A stretch of DNA of 6,305 bases, taken from assembly GCA_017386965.1 (NCBI GenBank), contig JAFOGE010000204.1, positions 1 through 6,305 of the forward strand. The letters are read 5' to 3'. Position numbers and translations under genes: made by a program. Source of the DNA: Clostridia bacterium. GTDB lineage: Bacteria; Bacillota; Clostridia; Oscillospirales; CAG-272. How positions within the stretch are numbered: the stretch's first letter is position 1; each line of letters starts with the position of its first letter. Shown here piece by piece: positions 1 through 5,458 of the stretch. The notes below the pieces were generated by a model. It saw nothing but the letters and a program-made list of their open reading frames with translations, made no database searches and was not told the DNA's origin.

Positions 1-728
1 ATGGTGTTCGACTTAGGCGTGACGACCTTTCCGTCCTTCGTCACGAACAGAACGTTTGCGCCTCCCGTTTCCTCCACGTAGGAGCGGGTTTGGGAGTCGG
101 GGTAGAGGTTCTCGTCATAGCCCTGCTCGTGTGCATCCACAATGGCAAAGAGGCTCATAGCGTAGTTGAGGCCTGCCTTGATGTGACCGGTTCCGCGGGG
201 TGCGGCACGGTCGTAGTCGCTGATGCGCAGGGTCAGAGGTCTTACGCCACCCTTAAAGTAGGGGCCTACGGGGGTGACGAAGATGCGGAACTGATATTCG
301 GTTGCGGGCTTCACACCGATAACGGCGTCACTGCCGAAGAGATAGGGGCGGATGTAAAGGGATGCACCCGAGCCGTAGGGAGGAACCCAGTCGGCGTTCG
401 CCTTGACGGTTTTGATCACGGCCTCCACGAATTTTTCCTCGGGGAAGACGGGCATCCGCATACGGCGGCAGGACTCTGCCATGCGCGAGGCGTTCAGATC
501 AGGGCGGAAGCAGACGATCTCTCCGTCCTTGGTGCGGTAGGCCTTCAGACCCTCAAAAACCGTCTGTGCATACTGCAGGACGCAGGCAGACTCGTGCAGA
601 ACAATGGTTTCGTCCTCCACCAGCTCGCCCTCGTTCCATTTGCCGTCCTTATAGGTTGCGACAAAGCGCTTATCCGTTTTGATGTAGCCAAATCCGAGAG
701 TGGACCAATCGATTTGTTTCTGTGACAT
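1..728 (-). CDS. ilvE: Branched-chain amino acid aminotransferase, 3' end cut by window edge
   Basis: PLP-dependent fold-type IV aminotransferase that exchanges the amino group between Leu/Ile/Val and 2-oxoglutarate; cytoplasmic. 242 residues are visible of a family that is usually about 340-360. Seen: VFEGLKAYR at residues 57-65, YIRPYLFGS at 125-133, GTGHIKAGLNYAMSL at 179-193 with K184 at the position of the PLP-binding lysine, and a VEETGGANVLFV segment at 218-229. The pattern matches the IlvE branch shared by Clostridia, Bacteroides and eukaryotic BCATs rather than D-amino acid or aminodeoxychorismate members of the fold. The ATG at 726-728 is chosen because AAAGGA lies about 10 nt upstream and the protein begins at the usual family N-terminus. 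It has its own promoter (812-840) and is divergent from the kinase-hydrogenase operon, so no functional link with that operon is implied. The C-terminal part lies beyond base 1. Confidence 0.95.
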   Translation of the reverse strand, partial: MSQKQIDWSTLGFGYIKTDKRFVATYKDGKWNEGELVEDETIVLHESACVLQYAQTVFEGLKAYRTKDGEIVCFRPDLNASRMAESCRRMRMPVFPEEKFVEAVIKTVKANADWVPPYGSGASLYIRPYLFGSDAVIGVKPATEYQFRIFVTPVGPYFKGGVRPLTLRISDYDRAAPRGTGHIKAGLNYAMSLFAIVDAHEQGYDENLYPDSQTRSYVEETGGANVLFVTKDGKVVTPKSNT

Positions 729-811
729 AGTGATACGTTTCCTTTCTGCCGAACGCGCCGCCTTCGGGCGCAGGATGCCATGCAGCCTCGGTCTTGATAT
801 CTATGCTCCTT

Positions 812-840
812 ATTTTACAACCTTTTTTTTGGCTTGTCAA
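812..840 (-). promoter_or_regulatory. Sigma-70/SigA promoter of ilvE
   Basis: On the minus strand TTGACA (835-840) is followed by a 17-bp spacer and TAAAAT (812-817), close to a perfect vegetative promoter. Transcription should begin near 804-806, giving a leader of about 77 nt before the ATG at 728. That leader holds a small GC hairpin (CGCC-CGAA-GGCG on the minus strand, 759-770). It is too short for a T-box and shows no run of Leu/Ile/Val codons typical of attenuation. Confidence 0.85.
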
Positions 841-852
841 TAGGCATTTTCG

Positions 853-870
853 CTTTTTTCCCCTTTTTTC
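853..870. repeat. Polypyrimidine mirror repeat between divergent promoters
   Basis: The plus strand reads C-T6-C4-T6-C, an exact 18-nt mirror repeat, at the head of an uninterrupted 27-nt pyrimidine run (853-879). Homopurine-homopyrimidine mirror repeats can in principle form triplex DNA, though this one is short. It lies just upstream of the ilvE -35 box and about 80 bp upstream of the kinase -35 box. Its function is unknown; it may be no more than a flexible or curved spacer. Confidence 0.5.
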
Positions 871-907
871 TTTCTCTCTGCGCGGAGAGAGAAAGGCTTC
901 TTTTTTT
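870..907 (+). terminator. Possible terminator-like hairpin, inverted repeat plus T run
   Basis: A 10-bp inverted repeat, CTTTCTCTCT (870-879) and AGAGAGAAAG (886-895), encloses a 6-nt loop. It is followed by GCTTC and then seven T (901-907), so a plus-strand transcript would look like a weak intrinsic terminator. No plus-strand gene precedes it, and it sits upstream of the kinase promoter. If real, it would stop plus-strand read-through antisense to ilvE. A protein-binding palindrome is the alternative. Confidence 0.35.
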
Positions 908-947
908 GTCTGTTAAAAGATAAACAATGAAAAATGAGCGTTGCTCC

Positions 948-976
948 TTGCTTTTTCTGAAAAAATCTTGTATAAT
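948..976 (+). promoter_or_regulatory. Sigma-70/SigA promoter of the kinase-hydrogenase operon
   Basis: TTGCTT (948-953), a 17-bp spacer, and a perfect TATAAT (971-976). The expected start of transcription is near 983, giving a leader of about 43 nt ending in GGGAAGG (1009-1015) before the ATG at 1026. Nothing else upstream would transcribe the two-gene operon, and no regulator site is recognised with confidence. Confidence 0.8.
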
Positions 977-1025
977 GAGTAGAGAAAAACCGAAGAACTA
1001 CAATAAAAGGGAAGGAAAACAACAT

Positions 1026-1778
1026 ATGGAATGGAAGCAGCTGATCGCAACCCGCCCCCGCAAGCAGATCTATCGCGAGGGGGATGCCTGCGTCAAGCTC
1101 TTTGACCTTGGGTATTCCAAGGCAGATATTCTCAACGAGGCGCTCAACCAGGCGCGGATCGAGGAAACGGGATTGCATATTCCCGGCGTGCGGGAGGTCC
1201 TGACGATTGACGGGCGCTGGGCGATTGTTTCGGATTTTATCGAAGGAAAAACGCTGGCCCAGCACATCGAGGAGGAGCCGGAGCGAAAGGCAGAATACCT
1301 TGCGCTTTTGGTCGATCTGCAAATGGAGGTGCATACCAAGAGCAGCCCCCTGCTCAACAAGCTGATCGACAAGATGCACCGTAAGATCTGCCAGACCGAT
1401 CTGGATGCTACCACACGGTACGATCTGCACATGCGCCTTGAAAAGATGTCCAAGCACAGCAAGCTGTGCCACGGTGATTTTATCCCCTCCAACGTGATTC
1501 TTACCCCCGACGGAATCCCCTATATTCTCGATTGGTCGCACGCAACGCAGGGAAATGCCTCTGCCGATGCGGCGCGGACCTTCCTGCGGCTTTCCCTCGA
1601 GGGAGATCACGAGGGAGCCTCAACCTATCTTGCGATCTTCTGTGAGAAGACCGGAATCGACGAGTGCTACGTGCGCCGTTGGCTTCCCATCGTGGCGGCC
1701 TCCCAGAGCGTTAAGGGCGAGCCGGAGGAGCGGGAATTTTTACTTTCGTGTATAAATACGGTAGAGGATTATGAGTGA
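1026..1778 (+). CDS. APH-fold small-molecule phosphotransferase, substrate unknown
   Basis: 250-residue cytoplasmic protein of the aminoglycoside phosphotransferase/choline kinase superfamily. Seen: a VKLF strand with candidate ATP-anchoring K24, E38 as possible helix-C partner, a hinge-like VSDFIEGKTL at 68-77, the catalytic loop HGDFIPSN at 149-156 (catalytic D151, metal-binding N156), and the metal-binding LDWS with D169. The segment before K24 (ATRPRKQIYREGD, 8-20) lacks the glycines usually found in the nucleotide-binding loop of related proteins. The ATG at 1026 is chosen over an in-frame ATG at 927 because GGGAAGG lies 10 nt upstream, and the 927 start would lie upstream of the promoter. 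The stop overlaps the hydrogenase start by 8 nt (1771-1778), implying translational coupling. The family covers antibiotic, choline, sugar and homoserine kinases; nothing here supports drug resistance. A role linked to the hydrogenase is inferred from position only. Confidence 0.85.
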   Translation: MEWKQLIATRPRKQIYREGDACVKLFDLGYSKADILNEALNQARIEETGLHIPGVREVLTIDGRWAIVSDFIEGKTLAQHIEEEPERKAEYLALLVDLQMEVHTKSSPLLNKLIDKMHRKICQTDLDATTRYDLHMRLEKMSKHSKLCHGDFIPSNVILTPDGIPYILDWSHATQGNASADAARTFLRLSLEGDHEGASTYLAIFCEKTGIDECYVRRWLPIVAASQSVKGEPEEREFLLSCINTVEDYE

Positions 1779-3207
1779 TAAGATCAGAAAATTTGATACA
1801 AAGATTCAACATTTGAAGTACAAGGTTCTGCGCGAGGTTGCAAGACAGGCCTGGAGCAACACCCTGCAGGAAACCGTTTTGGATATTCCCAAGATGATCG
1901 TCCCGGGGAAGACGCCAACCATGCGTTGCTGCGTCTATAAGGAAAGGGCGATCCTTGCCGAGCGCGTCAAGCTGGCCATGGGAGGCTCAAAGAGCAATCC
2001 AAACGTCATTGAGGTCATCGGGATTGCCTGCGACGAATGTCCCGCGGGCGGATATGAGGTATCGGACGCCTGCCGCGGATGTCTTGCGCACCGATGTGAG
2101 GACGTTTGTCCGCGCGGAGCGATCCGCTTTGACCACAATCACGTAGCGCACATCGACAAATCCAAGTGCATCGAGTGCGGCGCCTGCGCCAAGGTCTGTC
2201 CCTACACGGCCATCGTCAACCGCAAGCGTCCCTGCCAGAATGCTTGCAAGGTCAAGGCCATTGTCATCAATGACGATAAGGAGGCCAGCATCGATAATAG
2301 CAAATGCATCGAGTGCGGTGCCTGCGTGTATCAGTGTCCCTTCGGCGCGATCTCGGATAAGTCCTATATTCTGAACGCCATTGACCTGATCAAGAAAAGT
2401 GAAGGGAACAGTCGCTACAAGGTCTATGCTGTGGTCGCTCCTGCGATCGCCACGCAGTTTTCTTACGCCAAGCTCGGTCAGGTTATCACGGGATTGCACC
2501 GCATGGGCTTCTACGGAGCGGTGGAGGTGGCGCTCGGTGCCGACCTCGTTGCCATGGAGGAGGCGAAGGAGCTTGCCGAAAAGGGCTTCTTGACCAGCTC
2601 CTGCTGTCCCGCGTTCGTCGAATACATCAAAAAGGGATTCCCTGCGCTTGTGGAGCATCTCTCCTCCTCACCCTCTCCCATGGCGCGGGTGGGACGGCTT
2701 ATCAAGGAGAAGGATCCTACCGCCCGCGTAGTATTTATCGGCCCTTGCACGGCCAAGAAGGTCGAGGCACAAAGGGTAGAGGTTCGTCCCTGGATCGACG
2801 CGGTTATCACCTTTGAGGAGCTGCAGGCGCTTTTGGACAGCCGCGACATCGACGTGACCGTTCTGGAAGAAACACCTATGGAGGATGCCTCCTATTTCGG
2901 CCGCGTTCTGGCCCGTACGGGTGGATTGAGCGAGGCGGTGAGCGAGGCGTTGCGTGAGCAGGGAATGGAAACCTTTGATTTCCGCCCCGAGGTCTGCGAC
3001 GGCATCGAGGCCTGCCGTGTGGCTCTGCTCAAAAAGAGCAAGAACCTCCTTACGGCCAACTTTGTAGAGGGAATGGTCTGCAACGGCGGATGCATTGGCG
3101 GTGCAGGCTGCCTGATGCACGGCGAGAAAAATCGCTCCAAGGTCGATCTTCATGGCAAGGATGCCAAGAAGCAGAGGATCGATGGGCAGGAACCATCCGT
3201 CAAATGA
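1771..3207 (+). CDS. [FeFe] hydrogenase, ferredoxin-domain, group B-like
   Basis: 478-residue soluble enzyme predicted to interconvert H2 with protons and electrons, or to sense H2; no signal peptide or membrane segment. Residues about 85-195 are ferredoxin-like: DEC at 88-90, CRGCLAHRCEDVCP at 101-114, CIECGACAKVCP at 133-144, a two-cysteine RPCQNAC at 153-159, and CIECGACVYQCP at 179-190. The H-cluster domain follows (about 218-450): L1 TSSCCPAF at 275-282 (C278 proton-relay position, C279 ligand), L2 GPCTAKKVE at 324-332 (C326 ligand, K329), L3 EGMVCNGGCIGG at 433-444 (C437 and C441 ligands). All ligand positions known from clostridial CpI are present. Gly instead of Met at the start of L2 and the L1/L3 wording fit the group B (TIGR04105-like) enzymes. 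The NADH-binding partners of electron-bifurcating types and the HydEFG maturases are absent here. The start at 1771 overlaps the kinase end, and a 19-bp stem terminator follows the stop. Confidence 0.93.
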   Translation: MSDKIRKFDTKIQHLKYKVLREVARQAWSNTLQETVLDIPKMIVPGKTPTMRCCVYKERAILAERVKLAMGGSKSNPNVIEVIGIACDECPAGGYEVSDACRGCLAHRCEDVCPRGAIRFDHNHVAHIDKSKCIECGACAKVCPYTAIVNRKRPCQNACKVKAIVINDDKEASIDNSKCIECGACVYQCPFGAISDKSYILNAIDLIKKSEGNSRYKVYAVVAPAIATQFSYAKLGQVITGLHRMGFYGAVEVALGADLVAMEEAKELAEKGFLTSSCCPAFVEYIKKGFPALVEHLSSSPSPMARVGRLIKEKDPTARVVFIGPCTAKKVEAQRVEVRPWIDAVITFEELQALLDSRDIDVTVLEETPMEDASYFGRVLARTGGLSEAVSEALREQGMETFDFRPEVCDGIEACRVALLKKSKNLLTANFVEGMVCNGGCIGGAGCLMHGEKNRSKVDLHGKDAKKQRIDGQEPSVK

Positions 3208-3214
3208 ATACTTT

Positions 3215-3261
3215 GAACAGATCCGTTCTGTAATGCTTACAGAACGGATCTGTTCTTTTTT
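3215..3261 (+). terminator. Intrinsic terminator of the kinase-hydrogenase operon
   Basis: A perfect 19-bp inverted repeat: left arm GAACAGATCCGTTCTGTAA (3215-3233), loop TGC (3234-3236), right arm 3237-3255, then six T (3256-3261). It starts 8 nt after the hydrogenase stop. There is no matching A tract on the left side, so it acts on the plus strand only and separates this operon from the his operon. Confidence 0.93.
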
Positions 3262-3298
3262 GCGAGGATCGACAGAAAGAGGAGAATGCAAAGGACTC

Positions 3299-3320
3299 TT
3301 TTTGTAAATATTTATAAAAA
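3299..3320. repeat. 22-bp AT-rich near-palindrome upstream of the his promoter
   Basis: Two 11-bp arms meet at 3309/3310 with a single mismatch (G3304 against T3315); the core TAAATATTTA (3305-3314) is a perfect palindrome. It lies about 33 bp upstream of the -35 box of the his operon and downstream of the hydrogenase terminator. It could be a regulator-binding site or an UP-like element. AT-rich DNA produces such palindromes readily, so function is uncertain. Confidence 0.4.
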
Positions 3321-3353
3321 TGCCAAAAGACCTTGAAAAATAAGAAAAAAGCC

Positions 3354-3382
3354 TTGACAGAATCACTTTAGCGTGGTAAAAT
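3354..3382 (+). promoter_or_regulatory. Sigma-70/SigA promoter of the his operon
   Basis: A perfect TTGACA (3354-3359), a 17-bp spacer, and TAAAAT (3377-3382), preceded by an A-rich stretch (3333-3350) that could serve as an UP element. Transcription should start near 3389, leaving a leader of only about 27 nt with GGAGGAG (3399-3405) 10 nt before the ATG at 3416. The leader is too short for a T-box or a histidine attenuator peptide, so control is likely at the promoter itself. Confidence 0.88.
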
Positions 3383-3399
3383 GGTAAACAATTAAAGCG
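3364..3399 (+). promoter_or_regulatory. Candidate operator in the his promoter (repeated elements)
   Basis: Several repeats overlap the promoter. TGGTAAA occurs twice in tandem with an 8-bp period (3374-3380 and 3382-3388) across the -10 box. TTTA-GCGTGG-TAAA (3367-3380) is an imperfect palindrome within the spacer and -10. CACTTTA (3364-3370) and TAAAGCG (3393-3399) form an inverted pair with 6 of 7 matches flanking the start site. Any of these could be bound by the TrpR-like protein encoded next. Which one, if any, cannot be decided from one promoter. Confidence 0.35.
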
Positions 3400-3415
3400 G
3401 AGGAGAAAAACACGG

Positions 3416-3709
3416 ATGAAACAGGAACAAAGCCAACCCATCAAGGCGCTTTACCGTGCGCTTTTGAGCCTGCAGACCGAGGAGGAATGTGAGGCGCTTC
3501 TTGAGGACCTTTGTACCATCAAGGAGCTACAGGATCTTTCCCAGCGGCTTTGCGTTGCAAGGCTTCTCAAGGAAGGAAAAAGCTATCAGGTGATCTCCCG
3601 CGAAACGGGTGCCAGCACTGCCACGATATGCCGTGTAAACAAATGCCTGGTCTATGGCAAGGGTGGCTATCGGCGCGCTCTTGAAAGAGGAGAGGGAAAG
3701 CAGATATGA
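3416..3709 (+). CDS. yerC: TrpR-like regulator of the YerC/YecD (HisR-like) family
   Basis: 97-residue DNA-binding protein, probably a dimeric transcription repressor. Seen: the YerC/YecD signature in order, LLSLQTEEECEALLEDLCTI (16-35), LQDLSQRLCVARLLKEGKSY (38-57), then the helix-turn-helix YQVISRETGASTATICRVNK (57-76), ending in LVYGKGGY (78-85) and ALER. This closely resembles B. subtilis YerC in length and wording. Family knowledge: YerC-type proteins are related to the tryptophan repressor, and in Firmicutes comparative genomics has linked members (called HisR) to histidine genes. Here it is the first gene of a his operon and overlaps hisZ by 4 nt (ATGA at 3706-3709), which strongly supports control of histidine synthesis with autoregulation. 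That the ligand is histidine is inference. The start has GGAGGAG at 3399-3405. Confidence 0.92.
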   Translation: MKQEQSQPIKALYRALLSLQTEEECEALLEDLCTIKELQDLSQRLCVARLLKEGKSYQVISRETGASTATICRVNKCLVYGKGGYRRALERGEGKQI

Positions 3710-4836
3710 ATACCATTGCAAATGTGCTGCTCAAGGATGATGAAAAGGCGATCTTTCGTCTGCGCGGGCTTTTCCGTCAATACGGATACCGCCATTATAA
3801 GATGAGCAAGTTCGAGGAATACGATCTTTACGTTCGAAACAAAAGCTTTCTGCTCTCGGATCACGTCATCACCTTTACCGACACCGACGGCAAGCTCATG
3901 GCACTCAAGCCGGACGTAACGCTTTCCATTGTCAAAAACCGCCGGGAATCCGCGACCGGTATTGACAAGGTCTTCTACAATGAGAATGTCTATCGCGTTT
4001 CCCGTGGAGGGGATTCCTTCCGCGAGATCATGCAGGTAGGCGCAGAGTGCATTGGCGACATCGACACCTACTGTCTTTGCGAGGTTCTTTTGCTTGCCGC
4101 AAAGAGCCTTCGCGAGATCTCGGAGGATTTCGTTCTGGACGTTTCCCACATGGGCATCCTCTCCGATGTGTTGGACCTTCTGGGACTTTCCGACACCGGC
4201 CGCGCGGCGCTTCTTTCCTGCATTGGCGAAAAGAATCTTCACGGCGCGCGTGAAATCTGCCGCAGGGAGGTGGTTCCCGAGGAGAAACAGGCCCTGGCGG
4301 AGCTTTTGATCACCACCTATGGGGAGCCCTCGCGCGTGCTTCCCATCCTTCGGGAGAAGCTTCCGGCCGACGTTTGCGCCGCCTCCTTGGATCAGCTTGA
4401 GCAGGTTCTTGCGGCGCTTCCGGGAGAGATCCCCCCGGGAAGCGTGCGGATCGATTTTTCGGTGATCCACGATATGCAGTATTACAACGGACTGGTCTTC
4501 AAGGGCTTTGTGAAGGGGATCCCCACGGGAATCCTTTCCGGAGGACAGTACGACCGCCTGATGCAACGAATGGGAAAGAACGCAGGCGCGATCGGCTTTG
4601 CGGTCTATCTCGATCTCTTGGAGGAGCTGGTCACGCCGCGCGCAGAGTACGATGCGGACGTAATTCTGCTCTATACGGAGCAGGAGGCACCGGCGCAGGT
4701 TGCCGCCGCCGTACGGAAGCTTTCGGCGGACGGAAAAAGCGTCCGCGCGCAGAGAACACTGGAGGCGGGGCAGACCTGCCGGGAGCTTTGGAGATTGCAG
4801 GGAGAGGAGGCGGAGCGCCTTGAAGCAAATGCTTAA
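3706..4836 (+). CDS. hisZ: ATP phosphoribosyltransferase regulatory subunit HisZ
   Basis: 376-residue paralogue of histidyl-tRNA synthetase that joins short HisG into a hetero-octameric enzyme for the first histidine step and gives it histidine feedback sensitivity. Seen: class II synthetase core with LKPDVTLSIVKNR (67-79, motif resembling the LRPE region), a motif 2-like VYRVSRGGDSFREIMQVGAE (95-114), HDMQYYNGLVFKGF (255-268) where true synthetases have the RGLDYY histidine-binding signature, and GGQYDRL...IGFAVYLD (279-303). Loss of the intact RGLDYY motif, together with the following hisG, favours HisZ over HisS. About 60 residues after 316 (DADVILLYTE, then a helix, then SVRAQ) look like a shortened remnant of the HisRS anticodon-binding domain. 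The ATG at 3706 overlaps the yerC stop by 4 nt, with AGAGGAGAGGG (3686-3696) as ribosome binding site. The end overlaps hisG. Confidence 0.93.
   Translation: MNTIANVLLKDDEKAIFRLRGLFRQYGYRHYKMSKFEEYDLYVRNKSFLLSDHVITFTDTDGKLMALKPDVTLSIVKNRRESATGIDKVFYNENVYRVSRGGDSFREIMQVGAECIGDIDTYCLCEVLLLAAKSLREISEDFVLDVSHMGILSDVLDLLGLSDTGRAALLSCIGEKNLHGAREICRREVVPEEKQALAELLITTYGEPSRVLPILREKLPADVCAASLDQLEQVLAALPGEIPPGSVRIDFSVIHDMQYYNGLVFKGFVKGIPTGILSGGQYDRLMQRMGKNAGAIGFAVYLDLLEELVTPRAEYDADVILLYTEQEAPAQVAAAVRKLSADGKSVRAQRTLEAGQTCRELWRLQGEEAERLEANA
4805..4810 (+). promoter_or_regulatory. Ribosome binding site of hisG, start-deciding
   Basis: A perfect AGGAGG inside the end of hisZ. It stands 9 nt before an in-frame TTG (4820-4822) but 18 nt before the ATG (4829-4831) that matches the conserved LNVALPKGRL start. 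A weaker GGAG (4812-4815) lies 13 nt before the ATG. By spacing alone the TTG start (three extra residues, M-K-Q) is preferred. Confidence 0.6.
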
Positions 4837-5458
4837 CGTAGCACTTCCCAAGGGACGTCTTGGGGAGAAGGTGTATGAGATGTTTGAAAAGGCGGGCTTC
4901 CCCTGTCCCGATATCCGCGAGAACAATCGAAAGCTGATCTTTGAGAATCCGTCGGTCGGTGTACGCTATTTTTGGGTCAAGCCCTCGGACGTTGCGATCT
5001 ACGTCGAGCGAGGCGCGGCAGACATCGGCGTTGCGGGAAAGGACATTCTTTTGGAATACGAGCCCGACGTTTACGAGCTTTTGGATCTTCGGGTCGGCGT
5101 TTGTCGCATGGCCGTGGCCGCCAAGGAGGGCTTCCGCGACGACGGACAGAGGACCTTGAAGGTAGCAACCAAGTTTGCAAGGATCGCAAAAACCTACTAT
5201 GCCGCCAAGGGAAGGGATATTGACATTATCCACCTCAACGGCTCCATTGAGATCGCACCGATCCTCGGTCTTTCCGACGTGATCGTGGATATCGTGGAAA
5301 CGGGAACCACGCTCAAGGAAAACCGACTGGCAGTCGTGGAGAGCATTCTTCCCATCAGTGCCCGGCTGATCGCAAACAAATCCGGGTTCAAATTCAAGAG
5401 TGAGTGCATCGAGGCCATCGTGCAGAGCCTTGCGATGCAAACGGAGGAGAGAGTATGA
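4829..5458 (+). CDS. hisG: ATP phosphoribosyltransferase catalytic subunit, short form
   Basis: Catalyses ATP + PRPP to N1-(5-phosphoribosyl)-ATP + PPi, the first committed step of histidine synthesis. 209 residues, the length of the short HisG class that lacks the C-terminal allosteric domain and needs HisZ. Seen: LNVALPKGRLGEKVYEMF (2-19), VKPSDVAIYVERGAADIGVA (50-69), GKDILLEYEPDVYELLDL (70-87), TKFARIAKTYY (114-124), LNGSIEIAPILGLSDVIVDI (136-155) and the PRPP-binding loop VETGTTLKENRL (156-167). No key residue appears lost. The ATG at 4829 overlaps hisZ by 8 nt; an in-frame TTG at 4820 has the better-spaced AGGAGG and would add three residues (17-nt overlap), so the exact start is open. 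The stop overlaps the hisD start by 4 nt (ATGA, 5455-5458), giving translational coupling along hisZ-hisG-hisD. Confidence 0.96.
   Translation: MLNVALPKGRLGEKVYEMFEKAGFPCPDIRENNRKLIFENPSVGVRYFWVKPSDVAIYVERGAADIGVAGKDILLEYEPDVYELLDLRVGVCRMAVAAKEGFRDDGQRTLKVATKFARIAKTYYAAKGRDIDIIHLNGSIEIAPILGLSDVIVDIVETGTTLKENRLAVVESILPISARLIANKSGFKFKSECIEAIVQSLAMQTEERV

Noticed and set aside
90..725. Long plus-strand open frame, 211 codons
   Set aside because: It is antisense to ilvE, whose minus-strand translation has clear aminotransferase motifs; the plus-strand product resembles nothing known and has no ribosome binding site.
729..805. T-box or leader-peptide attenuator before ilvE
   Set aside because: The leader is only about 77 nt, with no T-box-sized structure or run of branched-chain codons. 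A minus-strand ATG at 779-781 opens an arginine-rich frame overlapping ilvE that has no support as a gene.
927..1025. N-terminal extension of the kinase from ATG 927
   Set aside because: That ATG lies upstream of the TATAAT at 971-976 and would need an untranscribed start; GGGAAGG before 1026 fits the shorter form.
837..1610. 257-codon minus-strand open frame over the kinase gene
   Set aside because: It is antisense to the catalytic motifs of the kinase, and its C-terminal part is low-complexity translation of the intergenic polypyrimidine region.
1026..1778. Aminoglycoside resistance gene
   Set aside because: It shares only the general APH-superfamily motifs; its length, loop sequence and operon partner do not indicate a drug-modifying enzyme.
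3706..4836. Histidyl-tRNA synthetase (hisS)
   Set aside because: The RGLDYY signature is replaced by HDMQYY, the anticodon-binding domain is mostly missing, and short hisG follows directly, all pointing to hisZ.
3667..4926. 419-codon minus-strand open frame across hisZ
   Set aside because: It is a shadow of hisZ and hisG produced by GC-rich third positions; it has no promoter or recognisable motifs.
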